A stretch of DNA of 64,000 nucleotides. Source: JBBDMC01 sp963826055. GTDB lineage: Bacteria > Pseudomonadota > Alphaproteobacteria > Rhizobiales > Kaistiaceae. The position numbers were made by a program, and so were the translations under genes. Positions 18,012 through 27,559 of the stretch are shown piece after piece. How positions within the stretch are numbered: the first letter of the stretch is position 1; each line of letters begins with the position of its first letter. The stretch spans positions 1-64,000 of the forward strand of contig CAWGVO010000009.1 in assembly GCA_963826055.1 (NCBI GenBank). The letters are read 5' to 3'. A model generated the notes under the pieces. It did not search any database. It had not been told where the DNA came from and saw only the letters and a program-made list of their open reading frames with translations.

Positions 18012-20612
18012 ATGAACGAAAGCAAGACCACCGGAGACAAGACCATCAGCGTCGCCGCCAAGCCGCGCCTGTCTCTCAAGCGCGGCGGTGGCATCGAGCG
18101 CGATACGGTCCGTCAGAGCTTCTCGCACGGCCGCACCAACACGGTTCAGGTCGAGCGCAAGAAGCGTCGCGTCGTGTTGCCGGGCGAGCAGAAGGCGGAG
18201 CCGCCCCGGCCGGCCGCCCCGACGCCACCGCCGGCTGAACCCGCAGTCTCCGAGGCCCGCGCCAAGACGCCGACCCCCAGCGACGACGCCAACGCCGCCG
18301 CCCGCGCTGGCCTGGTCTTGCGTCAGCTCTCCAGTGACGAGATCGATGCCCGCGCCCGCGCGCTTGCCGACGCCAAGGTGCACGAGGCGGAGGAACGCCG
18401 CCACGCCGAGGAAGTCGCGCACGCCCGCGCCCTCGAGAACGAACGTCTGGCCCGCGAGCGCGCCGAGGCCGAACGGCGCCAGGCCGAGGAAGAGACCCGC
18501 CGCCAGGCCGAGGAGGTCGCGCGTGTGCGCGCCGAGGACACCGCCCGGCGTCGCTTCGGCGAGGCCGAGCGCAAGCCCGACGCCGCCGTCGCCGCCCCGG
18601 CACCCGGCAGCCTCCGCAAGGTCAAGGAGGTCGAGGAGGACGAGGAGCGCGCCGCGACATTGCGCGGGCGCGTCAAGACGGCGCGGCCCGCCGAGCCGAA
18701 GCCGGTCAAGCGCGTCGACGAGCGCCGTCGCGGCAAGCTGACGCTCGCCAACGCCCTCGATGACAGCGAGCGTGCCCGCTCGCTCGCCTCGATCCGTCGC
18801 CGCCGCGAACGTGAGCGTGCCCGCGCCCATGATTCGGGCCCGCGCGAGAAAATCATGCGCGAGGTGGTCATCCCCGAGACGATCACCATCCAGGACCTTG
18901 CCGGCCGCATGACCGAGCGCGTCGTTGAGGTGATCAAATACCTGATGAAGCAGGGTCAGATGGTGAAGGCCGCCGACGTGATCGACGCCGATACCGCCCA
19001 GCTCATCGCCGAGGAAATGGGCCACACTGTGCGCCGCGTTTCCGAGGCCGACGTCGAGGAAGGCCTGTTCGCCAGCCCCGACGAGGCGGCCGATCTCAAG
19101 CCGCGCCCGCCGGTGGTCACCGTCATGGGCCACGTCGACCACGGCAAGACCTCGCTGCTCGACGCCATCCGCCGCACCAGCGTCGCCTCGGGCGAAGCCG
19201 GCGGCATCACCCAGCACATCGGCGCCTACCAGGTCGAACGGGACGGTCACAAGATCACATTCATCGACACCCCCGGTCACGCCGCCTTCACCGCCATGCG
19301 CGCCCGCGGCGCCAAGGTCACCGATATCGTCATCCTGGTGGTCGCCGCCGACGACGGCGTCATGCCGCAGACCATCGAGGCCATCAATCACGCCAAGGCG
19401 GCGCGCGTTCCGATCATCGTCGCCATCAACAAGGTCGACAAATCCGACGCCAACCCGCAGCGCGTCAGGACGGAGCTGTTGCAGCACGAGGTGTTTGTCG
19501 AATCGATGGGCGGCGAGGTGCTGGACGTCGAGGTGTCCGCCACCAAGGGCACCAATCTCGACAAGCTGCTGGAGACCGTCCTCCTGCAGAGCGAGGTTCT
19601 CGAACTCAAGGCCAATCCCGACCGCGCCGCCGAAGGCACCGTCGTCGAGGCCAAGCTCGATCGCGGCCGGGGACCGGTGGCGACCGCTCTCGTCCAGCAG
19701 GGCACCCTTCGCGTCGGCGACATCCTCGTCGCCGGCTCCGCCTGGGGCAAGGTGCGCGCGCTGGTCGACGACCGCGGCGAGCAGGTGAAGGACGCGGGGC
19801 CATCGACACCGGTCGAGGTCCTCGGATTCCAGGACGCTCCGGAGGCGGGCGACCGCTTCGCCGTCGTCGAGTCGGAGAGCCGCGCCCGCGAGATCACCGA
19901 GTACCGTGCCCGCCAGAAGCGCGACCGGGTGCTCGCCCACACGACCGCGGCGCGCGGCTCGCTCGAGCAGATGATGAGCCGTCTCGGCGCCGCCGGCCAG
20001 AAGGTCTTCCCGCTGGTCATCAAGGGCGACGTCCAGGGCTCGGTCGAGGCCATCGCCCAGGCGCTCGAACAGCTCGGCACCGACGAGGTCGCAGCGCGCA
20101 TCATCCACGCCGGCGTTGGCGGCATCACCGAATCGGACGTGACGCTTGCCGCCACCTCCGAGGCGGCGATCATCGGCTTCAACGTGCGCGCCAACAAGCA
20201 GGCGCGCGAGGTGGCCGAGCGCGACGGCATCGAGATCCGCTACTACAACGTCATCTACAATCTGGTCGATGACGTGAAGGCTGCGATGTCGGGCCTGCTG
20301 TCGCCCGAGCGTCGCGAGACCATGCTCGGCAATGCCGAGATCCTGGAGATCTTCAACATCTCCAAGGTCGGCAAGGTCGCCGGCTGCCGCGTCACCGACG
20401 GCACCGTGGAGCGCGGCGCCAACGTCCGCCTGATCCGCGACAACGTCGTCATCCACGAGGGCAAGCTGTCGACGCTGAAGCGCTTCAAGGACGAGGTGCG
20501 CGAAGTGGCCTCCGGCCAGGAATGCGGCATGGCCTTCGAGAAATACGAGGACATGCAGGTCGGCGACGTCATCGAGTGCTACCGCGTCGAGGAGATCAAG
20601 CGGACGCTGTGA
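18012..20612 (+). CDS. infB: Translation initiation factor IF-2
   Basis: GTPase of 866 residues that places fMet-tRNA on the 30S subunit. A long charged, Arg/Glu/Ala-rich coiled N-terminus (about 1-260) is followed by the IF2 N2 domain. The G domain starts at about residue 365, with GHVDHGKTSLLDAI, DTPGHAAFTAMRARGA and NKVDK. Domains II-IV follow to the C-terminus (ECGMAFEKYEDMQVGD). The alphaproteobacteria-typical N-terminus SLKRGGGIERDTVRQSFSHG includes the SHGR-type motif. It sits in the nusA operon, with a YcxB-like gene next. Confidence 0.97.
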   Translation: MNESKTTGDKTISVAAKPRLSLKRGGGIERDTVRQSFSHGRTNTVQVERKKRRVVLPGEQKAEPPRPAAPTPPPAEPAVSEARAKTPTPSDDANAAARAGLVLRQLSSDEIDARARALADAKVHEAEERRHAEEVAHARALENERLARERAEAERRQAEEETRRQAEEVARVRAEDTARRRFGEAERKPDAAVAAPAPGSLRKVKEVEEDEERAATLRGRVKTARPAEPKPVKRVDERRRGKLTLANALDDSERARSLASIRRRRERERARAHDSGPREKIMREVVIPETITIQDLAGRMTERVVEVIKYLMKQGQMVKAADVIDADTAQLIAEEMGHTVRRVSEADVEEGLFASPDEAADLKPRPPVVTVMGHVDHGKTSLLDAIRRTSVASGEAGGITQHIGAYQVERDGHKITFIDTPGHAAFTAMRARGAKVTDIVILVVAADDGVMPQTIEAINHAKAARVPIIVAINKVDKSDANPQRVRTELLQHEVFVESMGGEVLDVEVSATKGTNLDKLLETVLLQSEVLELKANPDRAAEGTVVEAKLDRGRGPVATALVQQGTLRVGDILVAGSAWGKVRALVDDRGEQVKDAGPSTPVEVLGFQDAPEAGDRFAVVESESRAREITEYRARQKRDRVLAHTTAARGSLEQMMSRLGAAGQKVFPLVIKGDVQGSVEAIAQALEQLGTDEVAARIIHAGVGGITESDVTLAATSEAAIIGFNVRANKQAREVAERDGIEIRYYNVIYNLVDDVKAAMSGLLSPERRETMLGNAEILEIFNISKVGKVAGCRVTDGTVERGANVRLIRDNVVIHEGKLSTLKRFKDEVREVASGQECGMAFEKYEDMQVGDVIECYRVEEIKRTL

Positions 20613-20652
20613 CTGCGCCCCAGTCGCCACAGCGTTCAGGGGCGTTCTCACG

Positions 20653-21204
20653 ATGCCTGCCGACGAGACACCGCTGATCTTTCGATATCGCCTCAATCCC
20701 GCGGACTACTATGCCCTTACCCGTGCCCTCCCATGGACTCGGTTCGAGAAAGCCGTCCGTGCAACCTGGTTCGTGGGCCTGGTCGCCGTGGCAATCATCG
20801 CAGGCGACCTGATCTGGATGGCCCTCGGAGAACGCCACACGGCGGTCCGGATGGGCGTCGGAGTGACCCTCACGGCAGCGGCGTGCTTCGCCAGCCTTTT
20901 GGTGTTTTACAGCGTCATTGTGAACCCGGCCTATCTGAAATCGGTATTCTCCGGTCAGGTTATTGCCGGAGGCGAAACGGAACTTTCGATCGACCGGATA
21001 TCCGTCTCGTACGCGGTCAACGACGTCCGGGTCACGGTGCCGTGGCGGATCATGCAGATCGTGGAACGCTCCCGGCACTATTTCCTGTTCTATACCCGGA
21101 TGAGCGCCGTCATTTTGCCCAAGCGGGCCTTCGCCGGCGAAGCCGACCACGCGCTCTTCGCTCACTTCGCGGAAGGCCATTTCAAGTTGACAGGTCCGCA
21201 ATGA
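20653..21204 (+). CDS. YcxB-like membrane protein, unknown function
   Basis: Protein of 183 residues with two membrane segments (about 38-58 and 68-92) flanked by a short N-terminal part (IFRYRLNPADYYALTRAL). The C-terminal cytoplasmic domain is of YcxB type: the pieces VPWRIMQIVERSRHYFLFY and SAVILPKRAF match the familiar pattern of a Trp-containing strand, a hydrophobic strand and PKRAF. Its stop overlaps the rbfA start by four bases, so it is built into the translation operon. infB and rbfA are normally adjacent, so this is an insertion. Base composition at third positions looks less GC-rich than the neighbours. Function unknown. Confidence 0.75.
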   Translation: MPADETPLIFRYRLNPADYYALTRALPWTRFEKAVRATWFVGLVAVAIIAGDLIWMALGERHTAVRMGVGVTLTAAACFASLLVFYSVIVNPAYLKSVFSGQVIAGGETELSIDRISVSYAVNDVRVTVPWRIMQIVERSRHYFLFYTRMSAVILPKRAFAGEADHALFAHFAEGHFKLTGPQ

Positions 21205-21593
21205 GGAAGGCCGCGTCCGCCCGCGCCCCCTCCCAGCGCCAGCTTCGCGTCGGCGAATTGATCCGCCATGCGCTGGCCGACATCCTTCAGCACGGCGATG
21301 TTCACGATCCGGCGCTGGAAGGCGCTGTCGTCACCGTGCCGGAAGTCCGCATGTCGCCCGACCTCAAGCTCGCCACCATCTTCGTCATGCCGCTCGGCGG
21401 CAGGAACGCCGACGCCATCCTTGCCGCCCTGGAGCGCAACAGCCGGTTCCTGCGCGGCGATATCGCCCACCGCGTCAACCTGCGCTACGCACCTGAACTG
21501 CGCTTCCGTCTCGATACCTCTTTCGACGAGGGCGGCCGCATCGACGCGCTCCTCCGCTCGCCCGAGGTCAAACGCGATCTCGACGAGGATTGA
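21201..21593 (+). CDS. rbfA: Ribosome-binding factor A
   Basis: KH-like cold-shock ribosome assembly factor of 130 residues acting on the 16S 5' region. The family pattern is clear: QRQLRVGELIRHALADIL at the start, VTVPEVRMSPDLKLATIFV in the middle and YAPELRFRLDTSFDEGGRID near the end. The ATG at 21201 overlaps the stop of the YcxB-like gene (ATGA). truB follows nine bases after the stop. Confidence 0.95.
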   Translation: MRKAASARAPSQRQLRVGELIRHALADILQHGDVHDPALEGAVVTVPEVRMSPDLKLATIFVMPLGGRNADAILAALERNSRFLRGDIAHRVNLRYAPELRFRLDTSFDEGGRIDALLRSPEVKRDLDED

Positions 21594-21602
21594 TCGGTCA
21601 CC

Positions 21603-22520
21603 ATGGCCCGCAAGCACAAAGGCCGCGACGTCTCCGGCTGGCTCAACCTCGACAAGGCGGCGGGCGACACCTCCACCGCCGCCGTCGCCTCCATCAAGCG
21701 CCTGTTCGGCGCCGCCAAGGTCGGCCACGCCGGCACGCTCGATCCGTTGGCGACCGGCATCCTGCCCATCGCCCTCGGCGAGGCGACCAAGACCGTCCAG
21801 TACGTTCAGGACGCGCGGAAGATCTATCGCTTCACCGTGCGCTGGGGGATCGAGACCGATACGGATGACAGCGAGGGGAGGCCCGTCGCCACCTCCGAGG
21901 ACCGTCCCGACCCGGCCGCCGTCGAGGCCGCGCTCGCCGGCTTCACCGGCGAGATCATGCAGCAGCCGCCCGCCTTCTCCGCCCTCAAGATCGAGGGCAA
22001 CCGTGCCTACGACCTTGCCCGCGCCGGCGAGGAGGTGACGCTTGCCGAGCGCCCGGTCGTGATCCATCGCCTGACGCTGGTCGAAGTCCCCGACCGTGAC
22101 CACGCCGTCCTGGAGACCGAGTGCGGCAAGGGTGCCTACGTGCGCGCGCTTGCCCGCGATCTCGGCCGCCGCCTCGGTTGCCGCGGTCACGTGGTGGCGC
22201 TCCGCCGCACGGCCGTCGGATCGTTCGACGAGACTGCCGCAATCACTCTCTCTACCCTCATCGACGCGCGCGAAACCGGCGATGCCCGTTCGCTCGACCG
22301 CTTCCTTTCTCCCGTCGATATTGCGCTCGCCGGTCTCCCCGAGGTTCGCCTCGCCGCCGGAGACGCCGCCCGCCTCAAGCGCGGCCAGCCGGTCCTGATT
22401 CGCGGCCGCGACGCACCGGTGACCACCGGTCCCGCCCACGCCACCGCGGCCGGCCGCACCGTCGCCGTCGGCGAGATCGCCGAGGGCCAGTTCCACCCCA
22501 AACGGGTGTTCAACACCTGA
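21603..22520 (+). CDS. truB: tRNA pseudouridine(55) synthase
   Basis: Makes pseudouridine 55 in the T-loop of tRNAs (305 residues). The catalytic Asp is in GHAGTLDPLATGILPIALG at about residue 46, preceded by the family opening GWLNLDKAAGDTSTAAV. The C-terminal PUA-like part reads LKRGQPVLIRG. The gene is complete and sits between rbfA and rpsO, as in most proteobacteria. Confidence 0.96.
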   Translation: MARKHKGRDVSGWLNLDKAAGDTSTAAVASIKRLFGAAKVGHAGTLDPLATGILPIALGEATKTVQYVQDARKIYRFTVRWGIETDTDDSEGRPVATSEDRPDPAAVEAALAGFTGEIMQQPPAFSALKIEGNRAYDLARAGEEVTLAERPVVIHRLTLVEVPDRDHAVLETECGKGAYVRALARDLGRRLGCRGHVVALRRTAVGSFDETAAITLSTLIDARETGDARSLDRFLSPVDIALAGLPEVRLAAGDAARLKRGQPVLIRGRDAPVTTGPAHATAAGRTVAVGEIAEGQFHPKRVFNT

Positions 22521-22601
22521 AAGACCAATAACGACAATGTGTTAGCGGACCCCGCTTTTCGCTGGCAATCGCCCGGCCTTTCCGCCATAGTGCGCCCGCT
22601 T

Positions 22602-22628
22602 TCCGCCCCCGGCCTGCGCCGGGGCGGA
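22602..22628 (+). promoter_or_regulatory. GC-rich hairpin in the rpsO leader
   Basis: An 11-bp stem with a single bulged C: left arm 22602-22613, loop CTGC, right arm 22618-22628. No T-run follows, so it is not an intrinsic terminator. A weak promoter candidate (CTGGCA, 18 bases, CATAGT at 22586-22591) would start transcription within a few bases of the hairpin. S15 mRNAs are autoregulated through leader structures in several bacteria, so this is a candidate element. Confidence 0.4.
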
Positions 22629-22716
22629 GACAAGCCCCCGATCACGACCGTGCTGGACGACATCCCGGCTTTGGCCGTCGATCGCGAGGTGATTCTCGAA
22701 CCGAAAAGGACATCCG

Positions 22717-22986
22717 ATGTCGATTACGCCCGAACGCAAGCAGGCGCTGATCAAGGAATACGCCACCGGCTCGGCCGATACCGGCTCGCCGGAGGTGCAG
22801 GTCGCCATCCTCTCAGAGCGGATCGCCAACCTGACCGAGCACTTCAAGAGCCACGTGAAGGACAATCACTCCCGCCGTGGCCTGCTCAAGCTGGTGAGCC
22901 AGCGCCGCAGTCTGCTCGACTACCTGCAGAAGACCAACGCCGAGCGTTATCGCTCACTGATCGATCGCCTCGGCCTCCGGCGCTAG
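22717..22986 (+). CDS. rpsO: 30S ribosomal protein S15
   Basis: Primary 16S rRNA-binding protein of 89 residues. The full family pattern is present: MSITPERKQALIKEYA, TGSPEVQVAILSERI, LTEHFKSHVKDNHSRRGLL and the C-terminal RYRSLIDRLGLRR. A spacer of 196 bases after truB includes a GC-rich hairpin, and AAAAGGA precedes the ATG. It is followed by pnp, the standard rpsO-pnp pair. Confidence 0.98.
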   Translation: MSITPERKQALIKEYATGSADTGSPEVQVAILSERIANLTEHFKSHVKDNHSRRGLLKLVSQRRSLLDYLQKTNAERYRSLIDRLGLRR

Positions 22987-23048
22987 GGCGCCACAACCCG
23001 CGCGGTGGCATGGGGCCGCCGCGACCAGGAAACCGGACCGCAAAGCAT

Positions 23049-23120
23049 AAGCCATGGCAGGATCGCCGGCAGCTTTCTCAGCATTTTCGGGAGAGCTTCT
23101 TGCCGTCTTGCCCATGGCTT
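23049..23120 (+). promoter_or_regulatory. Long stem-loop in the pnp leader
   Basis: The left arm 23049-23079 pairs with the right arm 23089-23120 around a nine-base loop. I count 28 of 31 positions paired (several G-U), with three mismatches and one bulged C. The outer nine pairs, AAGCCATGG/CCATGGCTT, are perfect. It lies 48 bases upstream of the pnp ATG. In E. coli a long pnp leader stem is cut by RNase III and then degraded by PNPase for autoregulation; this element has the right place and shape, but function is inferred. Confidence 0.65.
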
Positions 23121-23168
23121 GTCTTGCGCGTCCGCGAACCGTCTTCGTGACGCAAGAAAGGACAAATC

Positions 23169-25328
<2,160 letters not shown>

Positions 25329-25336
25329 GGCAGGAC

Positions 25337-25369
25337 ATAAGGGCGGCTTTGGGCCGCCCTTATTTTTTT
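25337..25369 (+). terminator. Intrinsic terminator after pnp
   Basis: A perfect 10-bp stem, TAAGGGCGGC (25338-25347) with GCCGCCCTTA (25353-25362), loop TTTGG, followed by seven T residues (25363-25369). It closes the long + strand operon. The A-T flanks make it partly usable in the other direction for the - strand gene that ends at 25413. Confidence 0.92.
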
Positions 25370-25412
25370 GTGTCGCGTTCGGTTGTTTGCGTCCAGGCAG
25401 GACCGCAACGGG

Positions 25413-25796
25413 TCAGGGACTGACGTTGCGGTTCGGTTTCGGAACGGATTGCAGCAAGTTTGGATTGAATGTCGGATTCGTCGGCCCGGAGCCGCCACCC
25501 GGTTCGACGGCGAGGTTGCGCGCGTCGGCGCAGGTCTGGGCGGTCGAATCCGAACCGTTGCAACCCCAGTATTTTTCACAATTGACGTAGCAGGCATGCT
25601 GACCGGCGACGGTCTTGTTGTGGGTGTCGCACCACTGCTTGCACTCGGCGACACCCTGGGAGATCGGCTTGTTTTCTTTTGCCGACGCGCCCGACCCGCC
25701 AACCACCAGCAGTATTCCCACTATTACTGCGCCGCGAAACAGCACAGTTGAACGCCCCCGCACAGCGTGCGCGGGCAAACTTGCTTGCCCTGTCAT
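25413..25796 (-). CDS. Small secreted protein with twin CX3C motif, unknown
   Basis: Predicted 127-residue exported protein. A positively charged N-terminus and a hydrophobic stretch GAVIVGILLVVGGSGASA form a convincing signal peptide with cleavage near ASA-KE. The mature part has two CX3C pairs, CKQWC and CYVNC, 12 residues apart, then two further Cys (WGCNG, AQTC) and a Pro/Asn-rich tail. This pattern suggests a helical hairpin held by disulfides. The ATG at 25796 was chosen because the signal peptide begins there; a start at 25850 would add 18 residues. No family was recognised. Confidence 0.6.
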   Translation of the reverse strand: MTGQASLPAHAVRGRSTVLFRGAVIVGILLVVGGSGASAKENKPISQGVAECKQWCDTHNKTVAGQHACYVNCEKYWGCNGSDSTAQTCADARNLAVEPGGGSGPTNPTFNPNLLQSVPKPNRNVSP

Positions 25797-25936
25797 TGTC
25801 GTCACCCCGTCTGGCGCCAAAAAGCCTTTTTCAGCTCTGGTGCAAGGCAAGAATTCAATATCTCAGGACCCAAACGCCGTCCATGGGAGGCGGCAGCGCT
25901 CGGACAGGAAGGGAAAAACGAAAGAGGGACCGGGTG

Positions 25937-26665
25937 CTATCGGTCGCGCGCCGCCTTCGCCATGTCAGCAAGCACGCGGCGGAGACCTGCCGCCGTCGTC
26001 ACCGGCTCGGCGAAATCGACCCGCGTCCGCGTCGCGCCGGCACGAAGGTCGATCCCGTCCGGATCGACCCCCGTCATGCGCCACTCGCCAGCTGCGAGGC
26101 CGTTGAGCCGGGTGGCGTAAAGCAACAGTGCCTCCGCGTGGTCGGCGTTCATGTGCGCGATCGCGCTCTCCTCCGCGGCCATCAGCTCGCCGGCCTGGCT
26201 GACGTCGGTGAGGATTTCATCCGGCGTCAGGTCGACGATCCGGCCGAAGCCGGCGACCAGGTGGCCGCCCTTGACCGCGAAGCGGCGGAAGCTGAAGTCG
26301 GCAAAGTCGGCATAGCCTGCCGCCTCCGGATGGACGGCGAGGAAGCGGCGGCGAAGCATCGGGTCGTCGTCGCGCGAGCCGACGGTTCCCGTCAGCGACA
26401 GCCGCGCCCCGGCCAGCGGATCGCCGCCTTCCCCGCCCGGTGCCACCAGCAGCAGCGAAGCGTGCGGGTCGCGCTCCAGGTTGCGGGTATGGACCGCCAG
26501 CCTGGAAATCAGGAGAATCGGCTCGCCGGCCGGCGTCGTCGCTACGGTCACCAGTGAGGCAAATGGCGCGTCTGTGCCATCCAGGGTTGCAAGCGCGCCG
26601 GTCGCCGCCAGCCTCAACACACGGCGGGCGGCCTTTTCAGCGGAGAATTCAGCCTGCGGTGCCAT
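25937..26665 (-). CDS. HugZ-type FMN/heme-binding split-barrel protein
   Basis: Protein of 242 residues. The N-terminal domain (about 10-150) is a pyridoxamine-phosphate-oxidase-like split barrel (ATGALATLDGTDAPFASLV). The C-terminal domain has the DUF2470 signature AHMNADHAEALLLYA. This combination is typical of HugZ/HutZ-like proteins that bind or degrade heme, although many members have unproven activity. The ATG at 26665 gives the usual length. It is transcribed away from chvI across a 169-base spacer holding a perfect 8-bp dyad. In many alphaproteobacteria pckA sits in this divergent position instead. Confidence 0.8.
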   Translation of the reverse strand: MAPQAEFSAEKAARRVLRLAATGALATLDGTDAPFASLVTVATTPAGEPILLISRLAVHTRNLERDPHASLLLVAPGGEGGDPLAGARLSLTGTVGSRDDDPMLRRRFLAVHPEAAGYADFADFSFRRFAVKGGHLVAGFGRIVDLTPDEILTDVSQAGELMAAEESAIAHMNADHAEALLLYATRLNGLAAGEWRMTGVDPDGIDLRAGATRTRVDFAEPVTTAAGLRRVLADMAKAARDR

Positions 26666-26696
26666 ACCTGTTCTCCCGCCGTGTGGACCTCGGCGA

Positions 26697-26728
26697 ATTC
26701 TGCCATAATTGGTGCATGCCGGCAGAAT
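26697..26728. promoter_or_regulatory. Perfect inverted repeat between hugZ-type gene and chvI
   Basis: ATTCTGCC (26697-26704) and its exact complement GGCAGAAT (26721-26728) are separated by 16 bases containing the AT-rich run ATAATT. The element sits in the spacer shared by the two divergent genes, 32 bases from the hugZ-type ATG. It looks like an operator; the binding protein is unknown. Confidence 0.4.
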
Positions 26729-26834
26729 CCGATATGGTCGCGCCACATTTTCGCGGCAATCATGACGGCAAAGCGGGTCCATGTCCCGCCTGCCGCCGGG
26801 GCTTGTCCCCGACCCTGAGTGGAGAGACCGCCTG

Positions 26835-27536
26835 ATGCCGACGATCGCCCTGGTCGACGACGATCGCAATATTCTGGCTTCGGTCGCCATGGCTCTCGAA
26901 TCGGAGGGCTACCGCGTGCAGACCTATACCGACGGCTCCTCCGCCCTCGACGGGTTTGGCGCCGGCATGCCCGACCTTGCCATCCTCGACATCAAGATGC
27001 CGCGCATGGACGGCATGGAGCTGCTGCGGCGGCTGCGCCAGAAGACCGACGTGCCGGTCATTTTCCTCACTTCCAAGGACGACGAGATCGACGAACTTTT
27101 CGGCCTCAAGATGGGCGCCGACGACTTCATCAAGAAGCCGTTCTCGCAGCGCCTTCTGGTCGAGCGGGTGAAGGCGGTTCTCCGCCGTTTCCAGCCGCGC
27201 GACGGCACCGACAAAAAGGTGACCGAGGCCGCCCGCGTCCTCGACCGCGGCGCCTTGTCGATGGACCAGGAGCGCCATACCTGCACCTGGAAAGGGCTCC
27301 AGGTGACGCTGACCGTCACCGAGTTCCTCATCCTCTACGCGCTGGCGCACCGTCCCGGCGTGGTGAAGAGTCGCAATGCGCTGATGGACGCCGCATACGA
27401 CGATCAGGTCTACGTCGACGACCGCACCATCGACAGCCACATCAAGAGGCTGCGGAAGAAATTCAAGCAGGTCGATAACGACTTTGACATGATCGAGACG
27501 CTTTACGGAGTTGGCTATCGCTTCAAGGAGGTCTGA
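26835..27536 (+). CDS. chvI: ChvI-type response regulator (OmpR family)
   Basis: Cytoplasmic regulator of 233 residues. The receiver domain has the acidic pair in ALVDDDRNILA, the phosphoacceptor Asp in LAILDIKMPRMDG and the conserved Lys in FLTSKDDEIDELFGL. The OmpR-type winged helix occupies the C-terminal 100 residues (RTIDSHIKRLRKKFKQVD). The ATG at 26835 has TGGAGAG upstream. The next gene is the cognate kinase. ChvGI systems control envelope, acid-stress and symbiosis genes in alphaproteobacteria. Confidence 0.93.
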   Translation: MPTIALVDDDRNILASVAMALESEGYRVQTYTDGSSALDGFGAGMPDLAILDIKMPRMDGMELLRRLRQKTDVPVIFLTSKDDEIDELFGLKMGADDFIKKPFSQRLLVERVKAVLRRFQPRDGTDKKVTEAARVLDRGALSMDQERHTCTWKGLQVTLTVTEFLILYALAHRPGVVKSRNALMDAAYDDQVYVDDRTIDSHIKRLRKKFKQVDNDFDMIETLYGVGYRFKEV

Positions 27537-27559
27537 GGCCGTTCGGTCCTGAAGCCTGA

